Assembly (NCBI RefSeq): GCF_021462225.1
Contig: NC_061817.1
Span: forward strand, 2,850,751 to 2,914,750
Length of the DNA stretch: 64,000 nt
Reading direction: 5' to 3'
Origin: Girardinichthys multiradiatus
Taxonomy: Eukaryota > Chordata > Actinopteri > Cyprinodontiformes > Goodeidae
This document shows positions 42,524 through 54,419 of the stretch, one piece after another. Numbering within the stretch: position 1 is the first letter of the stretch; each line of letters starts with the position of its first letter. The position numbers were made by a program, and so were the translations under genes. The notes under the pieces are model-generated. The model was given only the letters and a program-made list of their open reading frames with translations, did not search any database and was not told the DNA's origin.

Positions 42524-42690
42524 AACTTTTGTATTTCTCCCTCAAACAGATTTGGTTTTTTTTCACTAAGGCTATGTTCACACTGCAGGCAAAGCGGCCC
42601 ATTTTCGACTTTTTTGTCCATGTAAGACATATCTGACTTTTTCATGGCAGTTAGAATGACCCAATTCCGATCCTTACATATTCTATAGGG
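42524..42690 (-). repeat. Inverted partial copy of the 35.6-35.78 kb region (Harbinger-like end plus flank)
   Basis: The complement matches 35583-35782 at high identity: the transposon right end (CTAAGGCTATGTTCACACTGCAGG to TTAGAATGACCCAATTC) and also the flank outside the TTA, CAAATCTGTTTGAGGGAGAAAT. Identity stops at about 42687, inside the element. Confidence 0.75.
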
Positions 42691-43689
42691 CTGACTATGA
42701 AGGATACATCGGACACATCCTTCAAATCTGGGGAAAAGAAGGACCAGTTCCACAGTCCACCCCCATTCCCCTACAACAAACACACCCTGAGATGATTCCT
42801 GTTTTTCCCCTAGAGATTATTTTTGAATAACTAAGTCCTTCTGCATAGCTTTGTCAAATTGCTCTCCTGCATTTTTACTTTTGCAAACACATAAGCCACT
42901 GTTCTTCTGGCCACTGAATATCTATCAGACTATCATGAACTGCAAGGCAGGAGCTGGACCAACATGCAGACAGAACCAATGTAGTGGCATTGTGAGTGAA
43001 ACGGTTCAATGATGCAAAATACAAAAAAAAAAAAAAACCTTACAAGGAGAACAGTGCATGGAACGTTGACAGAGAACTGGCTTGGACAGTGAGGAAAAAA
43101 AGACATAGTAATGGAGGGATCCAGTGGAGAACAATGACAACCACAGAGCCTAAATACAGAGGCATGGGTGAAGACCTGACAAGCAAACCAGAAGAGTAAT
43201 CAGTGGACATTTGGAACAGCTGTGACATAAGGAATGCAGAGCAGCTGTAGGAGGGAGGCTAATTAACACAGATGAGCTGAGCAGAAACAGAGAAACCCAA
43301 GGACGATATCAAACAGATCTAACAAATAATTTTCAATGTACAAAGAACACTAGAATAACATATGAAGCTAAATACTAGGAATTAAATATTAAGGAAAGCA
43401 CAGACAATTATAAACTAAAGAAAGCAGGACCTAAAACAACATAATAAACTGAAAGGAATAGATAAAATATACACACAAAAGAAAATTAAAACTCAAACAT
43501 CTCAGGATCGTGACATACATTTTAGAAGCACACAAGGCCAACAAAGTACAAAAGACTTTGTTTTTCAACTGGACAGCTTCCATCATCACTGGTACCCAGC
43601 AACAGGTCTTCTGCTTTCCACCATCAGGCTGCAGCTCCAGGAACCCGAATCTGCTATGGAAGCCCATTGACTAGTTAGATTCAATGTCC
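42691..43689. other. No gene seen
   Basis: Non-coding. A poly(A) run at 43020-43036 may mark an old retroposon end. Confidence 0.5.
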
Positions 43690-43900
43690 CCAACTTGTCT
43701 CACATGACAGGATAGCCTACCACAGAAGTCCAGCAAGAAAACATTGTTGGAGTCAATCGGGGAGGCAAATTATCATTCCTCTTGCAACTCAAAGCCGCAA
43801 CAAGGCCAGATTATGATGTAGATTATGATGTAGAGAATCAGCATTCCCTCACCTGGCTCACATTGCACTCAACTTCAATTCCTCACCATAGAGGTAGAAG
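43690..43900 (-). repeat. Relic of Rex1/RTE-like LINE endonuclease region
   Basis: Short blocks match 13700-13800: CACAGAAGTCCAGCAAGAAAAC, ATCGGGGAGGC and ATTCCTC. It is too degraded to set its limits. Confidence 0.45.
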
Positions 43901-45145
43901 GTGAGGGAGTGGTTCCATAAGGCTGGAAGGTGGCCACATTCTCACCAATTTTTTAATCTGGAGACAAGACTCTTATATCAAATTATCGCCCCATCAGCAC
44001 ATTACCAGTAGTGTCAAAAGTGGTTAAAAAGTGGGTAGCCAAGCTGGTCAACCAACATCTCAGTCATGGCCTGCACCCAATGCACTTTGGCTTTCGCCAG
44101 TACCACTCCACAGAAAGAGCAAATGTTTCTTCATAGAGAACATTAAATCCATGCTTGACAAAAACACCTGTTGGTGCAGTCTTTTTGGATTTTAAGAAGA
44201 CACTGTTGATCATCAAGTCCTTCTTTCCAAACTGATTCGCGTAAACCTAGCTGATGACATTCTTGCTTGGTTTACATACTATTTGTCTAGTTGACGACAG
44301 TGTGTGAGAGTGGGAGGCTCCATGTCATTAGAATGCCCCACAGGTGTTCCACAAGGTTCTGTGTGAGGAGCTATACCTTTTTCTGTGTCAATGAGCTGCC
44401 AAATGTCTGTCAAAATGTTCATTTTCAAATGCACACAAATGATGCTGTAATTTTTACACCTGCTAAAACATCAGAGGAGGCATAATTTATTCTCACAGCA
44501 GCTCTGGTGGACATACAGCAGTGGCTCACCAGCTCATCCTTACTGTTAAACAAAAAGAAAACTGTGTCAGTGATGTTCACAAAAAACATAAACTATGAAA
44601 TTGGATCGATCCGATGTGTTCCTTGGAGCGAAAAAGCTTGACCTTGTTGAGGAGTTCAAGTATCTTGGGGTCACCTTGGACCCAACACTTTCTTTCAAAA
44701 ACGTGTTAAACTCACTGCTAATGTAATCAAGTTCAATTTACAGAACTTCGAACAAATCAGGCCATTCATGACAATAAATTCAGCAAAAAGTACATTCAAT
44801 GATATTTTACATATAGACGAATGTCTCACATCCTGGTCACTTACTGAAGAAAAAAACCGAAAGACTAAGAAACCCTTTTTAAAAAGTCCATCAAAATCTT
44901 AGATCAAAAGCCTTTGTCACATCTTCATTTCAATGTTCTTGAGAAAAACAAAATGCTCAATTTCCAAAAATTCAATCATTTTAAAAATTGCTGCCTTATT
45001 TACAAAATTGCTGCCTTATTTACAAAAAATTACAAAATTGAAGTTAAACCATTGAGGGGTCTCAGCACCAGAGCCTCTTCTAGAAGAGATGTTGAGATCC
45101 CACACAGAAGAACAAAATTTGGACAAATGGTACTGTTACAGTGAC
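43901..45145 (+). mobile_element. Decayed L2-like LINE, reverse-transcriptase region
   Basis: In broken frames one can read an NYRPIS.LPVVSKVVKKWVAKL region near 43990, a HPMHFGFR region near 44090, FLDFKK near 44190, TGVPQGSV near 44340, a degraded catalytic area near 44430 and YLGVTLDPTLSFK near 44660. The C-terminal RTKFGQ region lies at about 45110. Order and motifs are those of L2/Rex1-group reverse transcriptases. Many stops and frameshifts show it is old. Confidence 0.75.
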
Positions 45146-45375
45146 GATTGCTCTAAGACTGCAAGGGAAGCTCGGCTTCCCCTAAAATGTCAAAAAATAA
45201 GTGATCAAATATATACTGTTGTGTGTACATGTCATTGACTAAATATGCGCTACAACGCACTCAACTTTTGTTCAGAATCAGCTTATCACTGGTAACGACG
45301 CGGTTTTCCTCTCACTCATTCCCGCAGCTTCACGCTGCTTTAAACAGTAAGTTCAATAGCGAAGCAAAAATGTTG
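45146..45375. other. No gene seen; start of an unclassified repeat
   Basis: Contains GGGAAGCTCGGCTTCCCCTAAAATG, a short palindromic phrase that may be one end of a non-autonomous transposon. Confidence 0.35.
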
Positions 45376-45520
45376 GCCTTGTCCCGCCCATCGGACGCTC
45401 AGTGTCTCCGGGGCTCTATGGGGCAGCCATGGCTGCAGCGAAACGAGACGAGTCATTGGATAAATGCTGGGCTTTGTCCCGCCCATCGGATGCTCAGCGT
45501 CTCTGGGGTCTATGGGACAG
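45376..45520. repeat. About 95-bp imperfect tandem duplication
   Basis: CTTGTCCCGCCCATCGGACGCTCAG with its following CTCTATGGGGCAG at 45376-45424 recurs as CTTTGTCCCGCCCATCGGATG to TATGGGACAG at 45471-45520. Confidence 0.85.
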
Positions 45521-45536
45521 TGGGCTAGCCTCGGCT

Positions 45537-45693
45537 GAAGAAGAAGAAAAAGCAGCAGCACTAGGGCCAAGATGACGGACCAAGAGCATATATTAACGAC
45601 ATTAAGACATGTACAAACTTTTCAACATCACCTGGCTTTGTACCGTAGTTTCTTGGTCCGTCATCTTGGCGCTAGTGCTGCTGCTTCTTCTTC
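45537..45693. repeat. Foldback inverted repeat (about 45-bp arms)
   Basis: GAAGAAGAAAAAGCAGCAGCACTAGGGCCAAGATGACGGACCAAGA on the left (45537-45585) is complementary, with few mismatches, to 45650-45693. The loop is about 64 bp. It could be a foldback element or an internal part of a larger repeat. Confidence 0.85.
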
Positions 45694-46988
45694 TGCTAGC
45701 AGTTTGCAACAAATTCAGAGGTGCATACTGCCACCTACTGTACATCATTGTATAACTCCACCCACTATATTCTATGTTTTAGTTTTGTATTTCATAAAAA
45801 TAAGAACAATGCTTTATTTATAATACTCTTGATTCCCCCCCATCTCCCCTCTGTTCCTAATATTCCTTTTAGACTGAATTATCTCCCATTCCGGCACTAC
45901 GTTTACTGGCGATGAGGAGTGTGACAGCGCATGCGCAACGCAAATTGACTAACTGTGCTCCACTAACCAGCCTGAGATCACGTGATGCCAAGTTGTTGAT
46001 GTAAATTTGTATTCTCATAGAAAAGAAATCGTATTCACAAACTGTTATAGCATATTGTATTCATAAAGAATAAACCACAACTGTAAACTTGAACTTTGTG
46101 TTTGTAATTTCTTGAAGCTGTAACATTTTATTTTGTATTCTTATAGAGAAAATATACAATACCTCTTTTGGATTTTACTTATGCACAACTATTGACTAAT
46201 ATGCACACATTTCCGTCTTTACATACACATTGTTTTTGACAGCGTTCTCACCCCATTTTCATTTTCTTCCCCATTTTGTAAGAACATACCGCCAACTAGT
46301 GGCGGGGCGGGGGAATTACATAATTTTCACATCTTTACTGTTGCCCTGTGAATGAATATTGTGTCCCTTGTGGTCCCTTGTGGAGAGGGCAGAGAATGAT
46401 GTCTAGGTTTTCTTTCTGCATCTGGTACCTCCATGATCCGATCTTGGATATGTGGAAGACATTGGATGGATGGATGGAATTAGGAATGGAAAAACACAAA
46501 CCCTAAAAAAACTGGATACAAACTAAATATGTAAACCCTAAAATTAAAAAGAGTCATACTCTCTTTCTAGCAAGACTGTATACTGTGTCTGTTAATGAAT
46601 TTTATGAATATTATATTCCTTATATTATCCAAGCTTTTAATCATGGACTTTTAAAACCTGACTCAAACCAGCTGTTTTAAAACCTTAACAAAGTTCTTCT
46701 CATATGTAACAAATATGTAGAATAAAGGAGGTCATTATATAGAGTAGAATTTAAAGGTCTTAAAAATGTCAGTCTCTGCCTCAAACAGATGTATCCTGGT
46801 GTCTTTTTCACAAGTGTTGTTATGATGGTGTGGGAGATTGACAGTCTGGTCTTTGGCCCTGTCTGCTAACATACAGCTGCTTCTCTGTTCTGTTGTTGTA
46901 AATAAAAGTTGAGGTAAAAAGCAAAGGTATCTATTTTTCAGTCCATATATATTCCGGTCCTCACCTATGATCATGAGACATGCTGGAT
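45694..46988. other. No gene seen
   Basis: Non-coding DNA with a short GGAT repeat near 46464-46478. Confidence 0.5.
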
Positions 46989-47083
46989 TAGAGGAAGGCG
47001 ATGTATGGATATATAGACGGATGTATGGATGTATGGATAGATGGATGGATGGATGGAGAGATGGACAGATGTGTGTATAGATG

Positions 47084-47176
<93 letters not shown>
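46989..47176. repeat. (GATG)n(GATA)n microsatellite
   Basis: Irregular ATGGATG units followed by about 24 uninterrupted TAGA/GATA repeats. Confidence 0.95.
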
Positions 47177-47177
<1 letters not shown>

Positions 47178-48470
47178 CAACAGATAATCAGCAAATACAA
47201 GCTAAACGTCTTTTTGTCTTTTCATTCATTTGAAACTTTGAAACTTGGAGACTTTTTCAACCTGTAAGTGTGTGTTAACATAAGTTTACAAATTATTCCA
47301 ACACCTTCCAAAAACATGACTTCAACTAGATTTATTTTAGAAAATGACAAATAATAATTTAGAGTTGTAATGTCCGATCTTAAGAAACCACACATGCAAA
47401 TAGAACATGAAGACTCCATGAAGAAAGGACCCAGTTAACCAGTACTCTCAAATGGAAATTCTAGCCATTAGGACAAAAAAACAATGTTCTGCTAGTATTT
47501 TTCCCCTTCACATTTCAGAGACTTTGTTATGATACTTTAATAAATCAACATTTCATCGTAAAGCAAGTTTATCAGATAAATCTGTAGTTTTTATTTCTTT
47601 TGGCCATGTATATTTGTTCTGTCAAGTTGGCCCTCCTCTTCACAGAACTCAAAATGTACTTTAAAGCACCAGAATCCTCACACATTTAAACAAGCTGCAA
47701 CCAAATGTCAGTCAAATCATTCCTCAACCAACCAAAGAGGCCCGCCACTTCCCCTTTGTTCTAGATACGCTATGGTGATTTCAGACAAGCAGGACGGACA
47801 ACTATTCAGAGGGGTTCTGTGTGTGTGTGTGTGTGTGTGTGTGCACATTTTAAATGCCATTGGGACAGTCACTAAGAAACAGTGGCTAGAAGGCATGTGT
47901 GGATTTATGTTCGACACATTTCACATGGGCGGAGTTAAACCAGGCACCATCGCTGTACATAAAAATGTAATAACAAAACCTACACCTAAATTTAAATCAG
48001 TAAATTAATTTTACTTTAAACTTTGCACAAAACAAAATGGTCAAGATTCGCTTATCTTTTCTGTCACTGTTTCGTCTCTAGTAGTGCTGTCTCGTATGAA
48101 CTCCAATGATGTTTAGATTTATAATAGCTAAGTAAATGCATGCTTTTGAATGGTGGGAGGAAGCTAGAGGGGCAGTGAAGAAACCATGCATAGAGGTGAG
48201 AAGATGCAAACTCCACACAAGGCAATGGTGATAACAACTGTGCCACCACCCAACATTCATTGAATGGCAAATAGAGCACTAACAAAATTTTATCTTGGTT
48301 TTGACTATGAACACAACTTGGGTTTTTGTGCTTAAACTAACCAAAAACTGGTACAATTCAGTAGGTTCATACATTTTTCATTTGCTTAAAGTTTTTCTTC
48401 CTTTCAGTGCAACTATTAACTTAATGGCCTGAAATGTCTTCCTTGCTGCTGTTGGCAATATTGACATGTA
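47177..48470. other. No gene seen; short (GT)n at 47817-47842
   Basis: Non-coding DNA left of a Tc1 insertion. Confidence 0.55.
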
Positions 48471-49738
48471 CAGGGCTTGGACAATGAAACTGAAACACCT
48501 GGTTTTAGACCACAATAATTTATTAGTATGGTGTAGGGCCTCCTTTTGCAGCCAATACAGCGTCAATTCGTCTTGGGAATGACATATACAAGTCCTGCAC
48601 AGTGGTCAGAGGGATTTTAAGCCATTCCTCTTGCAGGATAGTGGCCAGGTCACTGCGTGATACTGGTGGAGGAAAACGTTTCCTGACTCGCTCCTCCAAA
48701 ACACCACAAAGTGGCTCAATAATATTTAGATCTGGTGACTGTGCAGGCCATGGGAGATGTTCAACTTCACTTTCATGTTCATCAAACCAATCTTTCACCA
48801 GTCTTGCTGTGTTTATTGGTGCATTGTCATCCTGATACACGGCACCGCCTTCAGGATACAATGTTTGAACCATTGGATGCACATGGTCCTCAAGAATGGT
48901 TCGGTAGTTCTTGGCAGTGACGCGTCCATCTAGCACAAGTATTGGGCCAAGGCAATGCCATGATATGGCAGTCCAAACCATCACTGATCGACCCCCATGC
49001 TTCACTCTGGGCATGCAACAGTCTGGGTGGTACGCTTCTTTGGGGCTTCTCCACACCATAACTCTCTTGGATGAGGGGAAAACAGTAAAGGTGGACTCAT
49101 CAGAGAACAATACATGTTTCACATTGTCCACAGCCCAAGATTTGCGCTCCTTGCACCATTGAAACCGACGTTTGGCATTGGCATGAGTGACCAAAGGTTT
49201 GGCTATAGCAGCCCGGTCGTGTACATTGACCCTGTGGAGCTCCCGATGGACAGTTCTGGTGGAAACAGGAGAGTTGAGGTGCACATTTAATTCTGCCGTG
49301 ATTTGGGCAGCCTTGGTTTTATGTTTTTTGGCTACAGTCCGGGTTAGCACCCGAACATCCCTTTCAGACAGCTTCCTCTTGCGTCCACAGTTAATCCTGT
49401 TGGATGTGGTTCGTCCTTCTTGGTGGTATGCTGACATTACCCTGGATACCGTGGCTCTTGATACATCACAAAGACTTGCTGTCTTGGTCACAGATGCGCC
49501 AGCAAGACGTGCACCAACAATGTCCTCTTTTGAACTCTGGTATGTCACCCATAATGTTGTGTGCATTTCAATATTTTGAGCAAAACTATGCTCTTACCCT
49601 GCTAATTGAATCTTTAGACTCTGCTCTTACTGGTGCAATGTGCAATCAATGAAGACTGGCTACCAGGCTTGGCCAATTTAGCCATGAAACCTCCCACACT
49701 AAAATGACAGGTGTTTCAGTTTCATTGTCCAACCCCTG
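48471..49738 (-). mobile_element. Tc1-like transposon, complete
   Basis: A 1268-bp element with inverted ends CAGGGCTTGGACAATGAAAC / complement, flanked by TA (48469-48470 and 49739-49740). The inner repeats continue TGAAACACCTG. It holds one open transposase frame on the minus strand and is the same family as the truncated copy at the window start. Confidence 0.93.
48523..49566 (-). CDS. Tc1-like transposase, open frame
   Basis: 347 residues, no frameshift. It cuts and pastes the element at TA sites. The N-terminal helix-turn-helix part (SSKEDIVGARLAGASVTKTASLCDVSRATVSRVM) binds the inverted repeats, followed by the basic CGRKRKLSERDVRVL segment and a second helical region. The DDE core shows LFSDESTF (first Asp), YQDDNAP (second Asp) and SPDLNIIEPL (Glu, 34 residues after the second Asp in the DD34E pattern). 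The next residue pair reads PLC where relatives, including the copy at 300 in this window, have PLW. That Trp is well conserved, so activity is uncertain. Length matches active Tc1 proteins. It ends GGPTPY close to the left inverted repeat. Confidence 0.9.
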   Translation of the reverse strand: MHTTLWVTYQSSKEDIVGARLAGASVTKTASLCDVSRATVSRVMSAYHQEGRTTSNRINCGRKRKLSERDVRVLTRTVAKKHKTKAAQITAELNVHLNSPVSTRTVHRELHRVNVHDRAAIAKPLVTHANAKRRFQWCKERKSWAVDNVKHVLFSDESTFTVFPSSKRVMVWRSPKEAYHPDCCMPRVKHGGRSVMVWTAISWHCLGPILVLDGRVTAKNYRTILEDHVHPMVQTLYPEGGAVYQDDNAPINTARLVKDWFDEHESEVEHLPWPAQSPDLNIIEPLCGVLEERVRKRFPPPVSRSDLATILQEEWLKIPLTTVQDLYMSFPRRIDAVLAAKGGPTPY

Positions 49739-49740
49739 TA

Positions 49741-52204
49741 GTTGCATATGGAAACACTTCTTTTCTGTATTGGGCGCCCATAGCGACTACTGATCTTGGC
49801 TTTTGGCACCACCCTGTGGTCCAAATTAGTCATTGTATTGCCCATGTAAAATACTCTGACACCATGGCATGCTATAATTGAAGACAAGGTAAAATATCAG
49901 ATTTGATTATTTCAAGATCAATCTGCAGCATTTGATTTGAAGGAGTAAAATGTGACTTAAAAAAGCAACCAAATGAATGACTTAAGAGGTATATAGGAAG
50001 AAAAAAAAATGATAGGAACATTAAAATTTTTTTTAACCCAGAACACTCCTGCTTTCCAGCTTTACCAGCCCCTCTGTCTCCACCCAATTTTCTATTTATC
50101 ACCTGCCTGTCTCTGCTTGTTTACCTTCACACTGGGATAAATGGTTTCTCTGCTGCTAATTGCTTCTGTGTGTTTTTCTGTTGGCTGGTTTTGTGTTTCT
50201 CCAATCAGAGCACTGAGATCCTGGATGGAACCCGTTTGTTTTTTCAAGGGCAGAGGAATCATTTATAAAGTGTGTTTGTGAGTGTGTTTGTGTGACACTA
50301 ACACGTTCACCCATGACTGTTTGTTAGAAGCAGTATATGTATAAGCTAGGGTTACATTTAAATTAAACTGAGTGGAACAGAAAGTCGAGTTTAAACCTCT
50401 GACCCTGATAGTGTCTTTCTTTAGCAAACACACAGACACACTCAGCAAATCACTCATGTGATGCCAAGTGCAAAGATTGACATATCAGTATTTTAATGAT
50501 ATATTCATATATGACAATATATCCCTGAGCCTTTTTTGTTTGTTTGGAACACAAATGAACTTCATCCAGATGTTAGCATGAACAGCTCCTCAGTTTGCTA
50601 CAGCCAAAGTCTGCATTTTATTCATTTTGTTGGTATTTGTTTATAAGGGAACCATGCAGTTCACCTCTATAGAGGCCATGTGCTTTGTGAATGAGGAATG
50701 ATTGGAGCTTTGAGCTGGGTGGAGCTCCCTGATGGGGCCTGGTGGTTTTAGTTTCTACAGTTTCTTCTTCAGGTTTATACTGTAACTGTGCCAGTCATGT
50801 AGCACTGTGCAGGCTGATTTAACAAGTATGATCGATGAAAAACAATGTGTCTCAGTGTTCTGTTGCCCCATGTTGAAATGTTTCCTTTCAAGTTTCTTGA
50901 TTTTCCTGCTGATGTGAAAAGATACCACTAAATGTTTGAATGTTTTTGAAGTACTTAATGTAAAGTGTTTTAGGTTGAGGTGTGCTTTGAATGCCACCAC
51001 GAAGCAAAACATCAGGTAATAAGTAAAAGAAAACATGACATGTTGAAGAAAACACTTCTCCACTTTTGAGGATTTCTCTATCTTACCAAAGAAAAACAAT
51101 TCAATAGTTTTACATTTTATAAGCATTTTGCACACCAGTCTCAAGAAAGTTCCTGATTCTGATCAAATAAAACACTCTGCAGAAAACCCAGTTAATTCTT
51201 GGCCACTTTTTTCTTACTAATTTAACCTAACCAATGCTATTGAGGAACTATAGGTGCTTAACTATTATGTTTTGAAAGAGATTCCCCTTTTAGCTTCAAG
51301 CCCAGCATATTTTGTACTGCTATGTGAGTTGATTAAGCTTTCAAAAAAATACAGCTACTTCTTTATAGAAGGTCTTGGTGTTCACATCTGGGGTTTCGGG
51401 AGATGTCCTGATTTTTGGGAGCTCTGTCTGGAGTTTTCTGGAGGCTGCAGCTGCCTGCTGTTGTTGGCAGGGACTCTTGTGCTGTCACTGGACTCCTCTT
51501 GTTGTCAGCGACTTGGCACATTGAAGATGCTAATTAATTTTTACAGCCAGTGTTCCAGCTGGAGCCTGCTGTAGAAGAATTACATAATTACATTTCCACG
51601 TGAAATTAAAGGTGGGACTTTGCAGGCAGATCATTTGGCTGAGCAAAGAGGAGCATAATGAAAAGCTGAAATGTCTCTATGAGGTTACAATATTGCTTTT
51701 GGAAGGAAGTATATATTACAGCAACAAAGGCAGGACAATCATTCATAACAGAGTTTACAAAGCACTTAATCAGTCTCGACACTATGTTTGCATTGTTAAA
51801 TAATGTCTCAAGTTATTCTTGGTTGTTATCCATAATGTTCTGCCAGAACAAGGGAGGTCAAGTTGAAAGTCAGGAGGTTACATCAGTGAAGAGGAAAATG
51901 CTGTAGTAATAGTTTCTGGCAAAAACTCCTATATAATGTATAACCAGACCTTTAATGTTGTGAAAAAGATACAAACACCTCAGTATGGTTACTGGAACCT
52001 GTTCCACAATGGAGGTAGAAAGGACTTTAAGTGCTCAAACACGCTAAAACCATCTAGGTGTTTAATTTTATAAAAGCAAAGCAAAATATAATCAAGCTTA
52101 TATTTTGAAGTACAACCCACAACAGATATAGGTGAAGATCTCTGAATTTTAATCAGTCTGCAATTAGCCAGTTCACAGTATGTAGTAATACCATAACTCT
52201 TTTT
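49741..52204. other. No gene seen
   Basis: AT-rich non-coding DNA. Frames of up to about 130 codons occur but show no domain and no consistent codon pattern. Confidence 0.5.
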
Positions 52205-52332
52205 ATCTTCACACACACAAACAAGCAAACACACACACATGCACAGAAAGAGAGAGAGAGAGAGAGAGAGAGTCCCAGTTTTGGCCCCACCCACTTCTGC
52301 TTTTCTCTCTCACTTTCTCTCTCTTTCTCTCC
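52205..52332. repeat. (CA)n / (GA)n / (TC)n microsatellite cluster
   Basis: CACACACAAACAAGCAAACACACACACA, then AGAGAGAGAGAG and later CTCTCTCTTTCTCT. Confidence 0.9.
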
Positions 52333-52439
52333 AATGTTTGGGCAAGGTCTCTCTATCTTTTTTGTCCCTCCTACATGTTCGTACTTATTATGCATGAACG
52401 AACATACACTGCTTCTCTCTTTCTCCTACATCCAGCCCA

Positions 52440-52640
52440 CAGCTGGTGAAGTCACAGTGTAATGAACCAATCACGAGCAGCCCAATCAATCACTGTCACC
52501 ACGTTGGCCAATCAGCTGCTACATTATAATTGCGCATCCAGCCAATGGAAGTGGGCCTGACTCCAGTACATATAACAGCAGGCAGACATTCTGACTGTGG
52601 GATATAAACTGCTAAATAAAACCAAATGACTCAAGGTCAA
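52440..52640 (+). promoter_or_regulatory. Promoter-like CCAAT cluster (weak)
   Basis: Three CCAAT motifs (AACCAATCAC at about 52467, GCCAATCAGC at about 52508, GCCAATGG at about 52541) are followed by ACATATAACAG at about 52569. The spacing resembles a CCAAT/TATA promoter, but no gene or exon was found downstream, so this may be chance. Confidence 0.25.
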
Positions 52641-52914
52641 ACAGAATGTACTGCATGATGACTGATTGGGAGCTGTTATGTTCCTCCATCTGTGAAGTGT
52701 CTAAGGATAATTTCTGTAAAATTTTGTAAAAATCACTTTAACTAATCAAAATAATTGTGATTAACCACATTTTTGCTAGTCTCACAGACCTGGTTTTAGC
52801 CAGACCTTTAGAATAAAGAAATCACTTAGAACCTGTATGACAACACTAAATAGGCTAAAAGATCTTGAAAAGCAACATAATGAGCCGATCTAAATTCAAG
52901 AACAGATAGTCACT
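52641..52914. other. No gene seen
   Basis: Non-coding. Confidence 0.5.
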
Positions 52915-53165
52915 GAAGGGACTGTGGCTCGGTGGAAAGAGTAGTTGTTTTGTAATACAAAAGTTGTGGATTTTGTTCCAGCTTCCTCCTACCACATGTC
53001 AATGTGCCCCTGGGCAAGACACTTAACCTAAAGTTGCCTACTGATCTGCGTGTTGGTGTGTGAGTGTGTGAGTGTTTGTGAGTGTCACTGGGTGATTGTG
53101 GAGATAGTGTAAAATGCTTTAAATGGTTGGTATGACTGGAAAAGCGATATAAATTCAGTCCATTT
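52915..53165 (+). repeat. SINE-like element
   Basis: Begins GGGACTGTGGCTCGGTGGAAAGAGTAG with a tRNA-like box B area (GTGGATTTTGTTCC). It then carries the widespread fish module CCCTGGGCAAGACACTTAACC and GTGTGTGAGTGT, ending GATATAAATTCAGTCCATTTA. Polymerase III boxes are degraded, so it is an old copy. Confidence 0.6.
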
Positions 53166-53830
53166 ACCATTTTATGTTATCTATCAGTCTGGAAAGGGAA
53201 ACAGAACTATTTCTAAGGCTTTGAGGCTCCAGAGAACCACACTGAAAGTCATTATCCACAAATGGAAACAACATGGACCAGTGGTGAACCTTCCCAGGAG
53301 TGATAGGCTGGCCACTGTGCTCCTCGATAAGTGCATCGGCTCTTCCTGGAAATCACAAAAGAACTCTAAAGCACTGCCAGCCTCACTTGCCTTAGATAAG
53401 GTCAGAGTTCAAGACTTAACAATATGAAAGAGACTGGACAACAATAGCATTCATAGGAGAGTCCTAAGGCCAAAAACAGTGCTGACCAAAAAGAAAATCA
53501 AAAGCCCGTCTTAAATTTGCCAAATACATGTAAGGTGTATATCCTGCTGTAACTAGTGTAAAATGAACATTGCATTTTAGAAAATGAACATCTATCTTAC
53601 ATTTAAATAGGTGGTGGTAGTTTGATGGTCTGGGGCTGCATTGATGCTGTAGGTCCTGGGTGGCTTTATTGATGGAACCATGAATTATGCTTTCTAGAAC
53701 ATGCGCAGAAGGAGAATGTACGACCATCAGTTTAGGGCTTATGCTCAAGCACACCAGGGCTATACAGCAAGACAATAATTCCCGCCCTCAATAGCAAAAA
53801 CAACAGAACGGTTTTGGAGTGGTCTAGTCT
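53166..53830 (+). mobile_element. Tc1-like transposon relic
   Basis: Transposase gene fragments in order: the helix-turn-helix part (CTTTGAGGCTCCAGAGAACCACACTGAAAG to CCTTCCCAGGAGTG), GCCTCACTTGCCTTAGATAAGGTCAG, and the core GGTGGTGGTAGTTTGATGGTCTGGGGCTGC to GGAACCATGAATTATGC. Several internal deletions leave no usable frame. The family differs from the other Tc1 copies here. Confidence 0.75.
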
Positions 53831-54419
53831 GTTAGGAATAACCTTTATTAATATGCTCATAGCTGTTTTTCCCTTTTATAGTATAGTGAAATAAAGTATA
53901 AGTTCTAATGTTTCCCTTTTGTTACAATAGGATAAGAATGCTCATAGACATACAGTACAAAGATAAATGGCCCAAGGTTTGTCATAAATGACATGAAGCT
54001 GGGGCACTGGGGATGATAGTGGAGCAGCTGGTATAACTGGTTTGATTAGAAACCTACAGCACACTTAGATTAAGTATGGACACCCGCTACTACACAACCT
54101 AACAGATAGACACCACAATGGTGACACATAGTCTACTGATAATCACTGAGGGAGAGCACATCCATTGCATTGGAGTGCCAGATATAAAACTACATGTGAC
54201 CTTCTATCGAGGCTCTTCGTCATCCTCTAACAGATGGCAATGGTCCAAGACAAGTTAATGAAGCACCCAACTTTGCACAATAATCTCCAGAGGCTCCAGA
54301 GCAGTACGCAGAAGTCATCATTTGTATTTTCTCAGGTTATCCTTGTATTAATTTTTGATGCTCTAAAGTAAATCAGTTGGGCTTCTTCTTGGCACTCAGA
54401 CAAGAATTTAGTGCTACTC
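53831..54419. other. No gene seen
   Basis: Non-coding. Confidence 0.5.

Noticed and set aside
46971..47200. Minus-strand frames rich in Tyr-Leu-Ser-Ile repeats
   Set aside because: Translation of the (GATA)n microsatellite.
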